Source of the DNA: Hymenobacter daecheongensis DSM 21074
GTDB taxonomy: Bacteria > Bacteroidota > Bacteroidia > Cytophagales > Hymenobacteraceae
Direction of reading: 5' to 3'
Length of the DNA: 64,000 nucleotides
NCBI RefSeq assembly: GCF_900141805.1
Contig: NZ_FQYN01000009.1
Coordinates: forward strand, 161,448 to 225,447
Shown here: in pieces, positions 59,512-64,000 of the stretch
Layout: the number at the start of each line of letters is the position of its first letter
How positions within the stretch are numbered: position 1 is the first letter of the stretch
Translations under genes and position numbers: made by a program
The notes under the pieces: model-generated
Told to the model about the DNA's origin: nothing
The model's database searches: none
Seen by the model: only the letters and a program-made list of their open reading frames with translations

Positions 59512-62106
59512 CTAGCGGGCCAGCTCAACCCAGCCTTTAGACGTGTTGCCGTTGCGGTCGGTGATGAGATAATAGTACACACCGGCCGGCTGCTCGTCGC
59601 CGTTCCACTCGTTCTTGTAGTTCTCGTAGTCGCGGATTTTGCGGCCCCAACGGTTGAATATCTGCATCTTGTTGCCGGTCTGCTCGGTCTGAATTACGAA
59701 GGTGTCGTTCAGGCCGTCGCCATTGGGCGTGAAGACATTGGGCGTTTTCACGTCGGGCACGCGCACGTTCAGCATCATCACCGTTTCCTTGCAGCTTTCT
59801 GCACCGGTCTGGGTGCCCAGCGCCACGGCGGCCGTCAGCTTGATGCGGTACACGCCGGCAATGCTCAGCAGCAGCGGGGCCTGGGCGGCATCGGTCGAGA
59901 AGGTAACTTCCTTATCGAAAACGGGTTGCCCCTTGCTATCGAACAGGCGCTGATACGACCACTTGTACTGGCTTACAGTGCCGGCCGGCAAAGCACCCGT
60001 AGCCCGCGACTGGTTGGTGAAGGTGAACTGGATGGGCGGCTCCATGATGCTGCGGCCACTGGTAGCGGCCGAATCTGCTTTGAAAGCCACGTTCAGCGTG
60101 GGGGCCACGCGCACCACCACGGAGGTAGTATCGCCGCAGCCCAGGTTGTTCAGGCTGCTCACCGTCAGCTTGTAGCGGGTGGTGGCGGTAGGGCGCACCG
60201 TGATGTTCTGTTTGTCCAGATCAGCTGCCGTGAGCCCATTGGCGGGCTGCCACTGGTAGGAGTATACTGCCTGATTATTGTCGGTGCGGGTAGCCGTGGC
60301 CGAAATCACGGCGGGCTCACCCGCGCAGACCAGCGTTTTGCTCGCTACGGCCCGCACCACGGGCAGCGGCACTACGCGCACCAGTACGGAAGCGGTATCC
60401 TGACAGGTGCCGGCGCGGAAGCTCAACCCCAGAATGCGCACTTTGTAGCGCGTGGTTTGGGTGGGCCGCACCGAGAGCGTCTGTTTGGTGCTGTCGGCGG
60501 GGTTCAGGCCGTTGGCGGCGGCCCAGCGGTAGCCATATTGGGCCGGCATATTGCCCACGGAATCAGGGCGGAAGGGCGAGGCGCTGAGCGTGACGGCCGC
60601 GCCGGAACCCGCGCAGACGAACGGATTGGAAGTAGAAGGCACCACTTTGGCAAAGTTGCCCTTCTCAATCTTCAGCACAATGGTGCGGTACGTAGTGCCT
60701 TTAACGGGGCAGCCGTTGTCCTCAATCTTAACCGGAATCCGGAAGGTGCGGCCAATGAACGCCACATCGGGCTGAATGCGCAGAATAGCGGCGGGCGTTT
60801 TGGTGTTGTTGCCCAACAGCTGGAACGTGGCTACGTCTTCGGGCAGGTAGGTTGGCTTTAGCGGCGTGGGCACCGGTGGGTCCAGCTCCGGATAGGTCAC
60901 CTTCAGCAGGTCGGTCGGGTTGGGGTCGCTGAAGCGCAGGCGCACTTCGGTGTAGTTGCAGGTATAGGCCGTGATGAAGGTAGAGTCGCGGGAGTTCACA
61001 ATCGTGACGCCGGTTTTGGGGCCGCCGGTAGCGATTGGAGGGCCGGGAGTCAGGTTGCTGTTGCAGTCGATAACTACAATGAACATGTCGCGGCGCACGG
61101 ACCCTACTTTATAGGCCGTGGTGGTGCCGTTGGCATTGGTGAGCCGCCGCCACTCCGTCACTTTGCCCACCACGGCATATTTGTTTTTGGCCTGCAGGGC
61201 CGTGGTGTTGCCGGGCGTAAACAGCGCGGGCGTAAACGTCATGGTGCCCAGCGTGGGGTTGAAGGCGAAGGTGGGCACGGCGGTCCGGATGGCTGGACAG
61301 GCCGGACCGGTGAAGGAGTAGGATGGCAGCGGGAATGTGGACGAGTAGAGGCCGCTCGTATTAGGACCCAAGTCGGCTACGCACACGGGCGGCTCCGACA
61401 CCAGAATGAAGCGGGTGGAAGTGTAGCGCTCATACGTCAGTGGGTCGCTGCAGGTATTCAGTGGGGTTTCCAGGCTGTATACCAGCGAGTCACCGTCGGG
61501 CTCGGTGGTAGCGAACGAAATCTGGGTATCCTGCTTCCAGCACACAAACGGCGTGGCGGCGTTTAGCTGCTCGTACTGGGGCGACGTATTAACAATGGTG
61601 CGGCCACCCACCAGGTTGTTGAGCTTGGCCTCAAAATACAGGTTCTTGGAGTCGGCGCTTACCAGGTTGCCCACTTCGGGGCGGGCACTCAGGGATACGC
61701 TCATCGTCCATTCCGCGGCTGGGGGCAGCGTGAGGGTCGCTTCGAATATGCCGGTTTCGTAGTTGGTGGCCAGACCCGTGCCGCAGGGGCTGGCCCCGCC
61801 CGGCGCGGTGGCACAATACGGGTCGCCTATCTTCTGGGAGCCCGGCACCAGCGTCATGGGCACTGGTGCGGGCCATGGGCCAATGCAGCCCGTAGTGCGG
61901 TATTCCAGTTTTGGGGCAATGTTGGAAAACGCAATGCCGCTGCAGTCGCGGAACACGGTCAGCTGGAACTTGTACTGATTGCCACCCAGCGAAATGTAGG
62001 TGAGCTGCCCGCCCTGTAAGTGCGAGGCCGCGGCGCTTTGCATCCCGGCCAGCGACAGGCACCAGGCAATGACCAGAATACAAGTGGTGTGTAAGAGTTT
62101 CTTCAT
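59512..62106 (-). CDS. Large secreted protein with gliding-motility-associated C-terminal (T9SS type B) domain
   Basis: The 864-residue protein has a signal peptide (LLHTTCILVIAWCLSLAGMQ, cleavage near AAAS). An N-terminal region of a Bacteroidota-specific type follows (ASHLQGGQLTYISLGGNQYK, FQLTVFRDCSGIAF), then repeated Ig-like modules (YGYRWAAANGLNPADSTKQT and YSYQWQPANGLTAADLDKQN, near copies). The type B sorting domain is VKTPNVFTPNGDGLNDTFVI, QIFNRWGRKIRDYENY and AGVYYYLITDRNGN. It is therefore exported through the T9SS and surface-attached or released. Function is likely structural or adhesive; no enzyme motif is seen. It is divergent from the next secreted protein gene. Confidence 0.92.
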   Translation of the reverse strand: MKKLLHTTCILVIAWCLSLAGMQSAAASHLQGGQLTYISLGGNQYKFQLTVFRDCSGIAFSNIAPKLEYRTTGCIGPWPAPVPMTLVPGSQKIGDPYCATAPGGASPCGTGLATNYETGIFEATLTLPPAAEWTMSVSLSARPEVGNLVSADSKNLYFEAKLNNLVGGRTIVNTSPQYEQLNAATPFVCWKQDTQISFATTEPDGDSLVYSLETPLNTCSDPLTYERYTSTRFILVSEPPVCVADLGPNTSGLYSSTFPLPSYSFTGPACPAIRTAVPTFAFNPTLGTMTFTPALFTPGNTTALQAKNKYAVVGKVTEWRRLTNANGTTTAYKVGSVRRDMFIVVIDCNSNLTPGPPIATGGPKTGVTIVNSRDSTFITAYTCNYTEVRLRFSDPNPTDLLKVTYPELDPPVPTPLKPTYLPEDVATFQLLGNNTKTPAAILRIQPDVAFIGRTFRIPVKIEDNGCPVKGTTYRTIVLKIEKGNFAKVVPSTSNPFVCAGSGAAVTLSASPFRPDSVGNMPAQYGYRWAAANGLNPADSTKQTLSVRPTQTTRYKVRILGLSFRAGTCQDTASVLVRVVPLPVVRAVASKTLVCAGEPAVISATATRTDNNQAVYSYQWQPANGLTAADLDKQNITVRPTATTRYKLTVSSLNNLGCGDTTSVVVRVAPTLNVAFKADSAATSGRSIMEPPIQFTFTNQSRATGALPAGTVSQYKWSYQRLFDSKGQPVFDKEVTFSTDAAQAPLLLSIAGVYRIKLTAAVALGTQTGAESCKETVMMLNVRVPDVKTPNVFTPNGDGLNDTFVIQTEQTGNKMQIFNRWGRKIRDYENYKNEWNGDEQPAGVYYYLITDRNGNTSKGWVELAR

Positions 62107-62420
62107 ACAATGAGACGTGTGTGATGAGGAGTGAGGAGCGGGGTGGTGGGAAAACGTAGCCGTAATATATAAATCTTTTGCTTTTTGTGAAGTAAAGAAA
62201 GTTGCCTGTTCGCCAGCAAGCGCCTCAGGGCGCAGGATTTTCGGGTAGTCTGTGTTAAATTCTCTTAGATGCTTCCATTATTATCGTCAGAGTCATAGCT
62301 TTAGGACCGTGCTAACTTCTGCGAGCCCGTGACCGACGACCGGCGGGCGGGCTTTGGCCTTGTTGGCGTCGCTTAAATTTTTCTCTGTTTTTCTTCACCC
62401 ATTTTTCCACCCTATTGCCG
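62107..62420. other. Divergent promoter region without a gene
   Basis: An AT-rich stretch (about 62160-62210) and a weak TTTG-N17-TAAATTTT pair (near 62350-62380, plus strand) are the only promoter-like features. No RNA gene or repeat element is seen. Confidence 0.5.
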
Positions 62421-64000
62421 ATGAAACAACACTTACTCACTGATTTCGGGCAGGGCCAGCCGGCGCGGAGCCGCGTGCCGGCCGGGTGGCGGGCTACGGC
62501 CCTGCTGCTCCTGAGCCTGTGGCTTGGGCTGAGCCATAAGGCTGCGGCCCAGGTTAATACCTACACCTTCAGCGCCCGGCAGGCCACGTTCACGCCGCTG
62601 ACAGGAGCCACGGCGGTGCCCCTGATTTTGGCCGATACCTACCTGTCGCCGAGCATTCCGCTGGGGTTCACCTTCGTGATGGATGGTGCCCCCTACACGA
62701 GCGTGAAGGCCTCTTCCGATGGCTACCTCACCTTCGGAACGGCTACGGGCAGCTCTCTTATCAATGACCCGGCGGCTACCGCCGCCGCCAACCGGCCGCT
62801 GGTAGCGCCGCTCTGGGACGACCTGGATGGCCGCCCGACCGGGGCCACTGCTTCGGGCTCTTACCTGGTAGAAGGCACGGCCCCGAACCGCACCTTCACC
62901 TTTGAGTGGCTGAACTGGGAATGGAATTATAACGCTACCGGCCCCGTCATCTCCTTTCAGGCGCGGCTGTATGAAGGCACCAATAAAATAGAATTTTTCT
63001 ACCGCGCCGATGCGGCACCCGTCAACTCGGGCAGCGCTTCTATCGGGCTGGTGGGCACCGGCACCGGAGCCGGCTCGTACCTGACGCTGGACAACACGAC
63101 CGCCACTCCCGCGGCCAGCTCCACCACGGCCACCACCACGCTGAATACCAAGCCCGCCACCGGGCAGGTGTACACGTTTTTGCCGGCCCCGCCTGCTGCC
63201 TGCCCCGCCCCGCGCAACCTCACCGCCACCAACCTGACCAACACCACCGCCGACCTGACCTGGACGGTAGCCGGTGGCGGTGGCACGTTCCGTATCGAGT
63301 ACGGCCCGCAGGGCTTCACGCCCGGCCAGGGCACGACCGTTACGTCCACTACTCCAACCCTGGCCCTGACCGGCCTGACGGCCAGCACACAGTACCAGTT
63401 CTACGTCACGCAGCTCTGCGGCGGCACCAACGGCAACAGCACCGTCGGCGGGCCGGCCTCGTTTACTACGCGCCCGGCACCGCCCGCCAACGATGCCTGC
63501 AGTGCGGCTCCCACGCTGGTGCCCGCCGCCATCAACGCGGCCTGCACGGCGGCCACCAGCGGCACGCTGGACGGGGCCACGGCCACCACAGGCCTGGCCA
63601 CGCCGGTCGGCACGGCCGACGATGACGTGTGGTACAAGTTTGTGGCCACCTCCACGGCCCACACCGTCACGCTCACCGGCACGGGCGACTACGTGCAGGA
63701 GCTGCTCTCCGGCACCTGCGCCGGCCTCACGTCGGTGGCCTATTCGGACCCGAACGTGAAAACCTACTTCGGCCTGACGGCGGGCACCACGTACTACGTG
63801 CGGGTGTACTCGTATTCGGCCACGATTCCTTCCACGGCGGCGGCGGCCTTCACCATCTGCGTGACCACGCCCACCCCACCGCCGGCCAACGACGACCCTT
63901 GCGGAGCCGTTGTGATTCCGGTAGCAGCCGGCTGCACTTCGCCCACGCAGGGCTCTAACGTGAGTGCCACCACTACCACGCCGAGCGGCTACACCAACCC
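62421..64000 (+). CDS. Secreted multi-domain protein with fibronectin type III domain, N-terminal part (cut by window end)
   Basis: The frame is open from ATG 62421 to the window end, giving 526 residues without a stop. A signal peptide (TALLLLSLWLGLSHKAAAQV) precedes a sandwich-like N-terminal domain (YTFSARQATFTPLTGATAVP, SSDGYLTFGTATGSSL, EFFYRADAAP). A fibronectin type III domain follows (CPAPRNLTATNLTNTTADLT, LTGLTASTQYQFYVTQLCGG), and then repeated modules (ANDACSAAPTLVP, DDVWYKFVATSTAHTVTLTG) similar to prepeptidase-like domains. Such proteins in this phylum normally end in a T9SS sorting domain, which would lie outside the window. Codon use matches the host. Confidence 0.88.
   Translation, partial: MKQHLLTDFGQGQPARSRVPAGWRATALLLLSLWLGLSHKAAAQVNTYTFSARQATFTPLTGATAVPLILADTYLSPSIPLGFTFVMDGAPYTSVKASSDGYLTFGTATGSSLINDPAATAAANRPLVAPLWDDLDGRPTGATASGSYLVEGTAPNRTFTFEWLNWEWNYNATGPVISFQARLYEGTNKIEFFYRADAAPVNSGSASIGLVGTGTGAGSYLTLDNTTATPAASSTTATTTLNTKPATGQVYTFLPAPPAACPAPRNLTATNLTNTTADLTWTVAGGGGTFRIEYGPQGFTPGQGTTVTSTTPTLALTGLTASTQYQFYVTQLCGGTNGNSTVGGPASFTTRPAPPANDACSAAPTLVPAAINAACTAATSGTLDGATATTGLATPVGTADDDVWYKFVATSTAHTVTLTGTGDYVQELLSGTCAGLTSVAYSDPNVKTYFGLTAGTTYYVRVYSYSATIPSTAAAAFTICVTTPTPPPANDDPCGAVVIPVAAGCTSPTQGSNVSATTTTPSGYTN

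Noticed and set aside
1..64000. CRISPR arrays, tRNA genes, prophage or transposase genes
   Set aside because: No regularly spaced direct repeats, cloverleaf sequences, integrases or transposase frames were seen; the only mobile-like DNA is the small inverted-repeat elements.

Overview
The window reads as chromosomal DNA from a GC-rich member of the Bacteroidota, most likely the family Hymenobacteraceae (Hymenobacter-like); that placement is inference. Supporting signs are several secreted proteins with type IX secretion (T9SS) C-terminal sorting domains, DUF4292/DUF3078/DUF1800/DUF1501 proteins, a TonB-dependent receptor with a carboxypeptidase-regulatory N-terminus, and promoters of the Bacteroidota type (TTG, about 19-20 nt, TAnnTTTG). 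I found no tRNA, rRNA, CRISPR array, integrase or transposase.

Layout. 1-7.3 kb (minus): envelope and housekeeping cluster: crotonase, polysaccharide flippase, dut, sugar-phosphate nucleotidyltransferase, TPR protein, DUF4292 lipoprotein and an EnvC-like protein cut by the window start. 7.5-9.5 kb (plus): mscL, DUF3078 protein and a small secreted protein. 9.55-9.81 kb: unannotated transcription unit with promoter, hairpins and terminator, a candidate small RNA. 9.9-15 kb (minus): rimP-nusA-infB with a hairpin-plus-U-run in the leader. 15.2-18.7 kb (minus): large T9SS type B protein. 18.8-22.7 kb (plus): endonuclease/exonuclease/phosphatase protein, cysS and an M28 lipoprotein resembling glutaminyl cyclase. 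22.7-28 kb (minus): LD-carboxypeptidase and a methionine operon metY-metX-hom whose leader holds a SAM-I riboswitch followed by a short ORF ending in a run of cysteine codons. 28.3-30.3 kb: AT-rich unknown secreted protein. 30.3-37.4 kb: LysM protein, small lipoprotein, an erythromycin-esterase-like/carboxypeptidase-regulatory fusion, a flippase-like membrane protein and dxs. 37.5-39.3 kb (minus): a two-gene module, an OLD/Septu-like ATPase coupled by a TAATG overlap to a small protein with a PD-(D/E)XK-like motif, a candidate uncharacterised defence system. 39.4-46.5 kb: multi-PAS hybrid kinase, YceI protein, alpha/beta hydrolase, tandem TonB-C protein and asd. 46.6-53.1 kb (plus): lamin-tail secreted protein with an internal 810-nt duplication, then a DUF1800-DUF1501 pair. 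53.2-59.3 kb: metal locus with an outer-membrane protein, TonB-dependent receptor and MntH-type Nramp under matching TTTAGA-N4-TCTAAA operators, plus a divergent CDF exporter. 59.5-64 kb: two further large secreted T9SS-type proteins, the last cut by the window end.

How it fits together. Aspartate-semialdehyde dehydrogenase (asd), homoserine dehydrogenase (hom), MetX and MetY cover the route from aspartyl phosphate to homocysteine, and the metY leader appears to sense both SAM and cysteine supply. The metal locus pairs import (TonB receptor, Nramp) with export (CDF). Six intergenic inverted-repeat elements of two related kinds (TCATTCCGAGC-like and TCATGCTGAGC-like) and several very long perfect hairpins punctuate gene ends.
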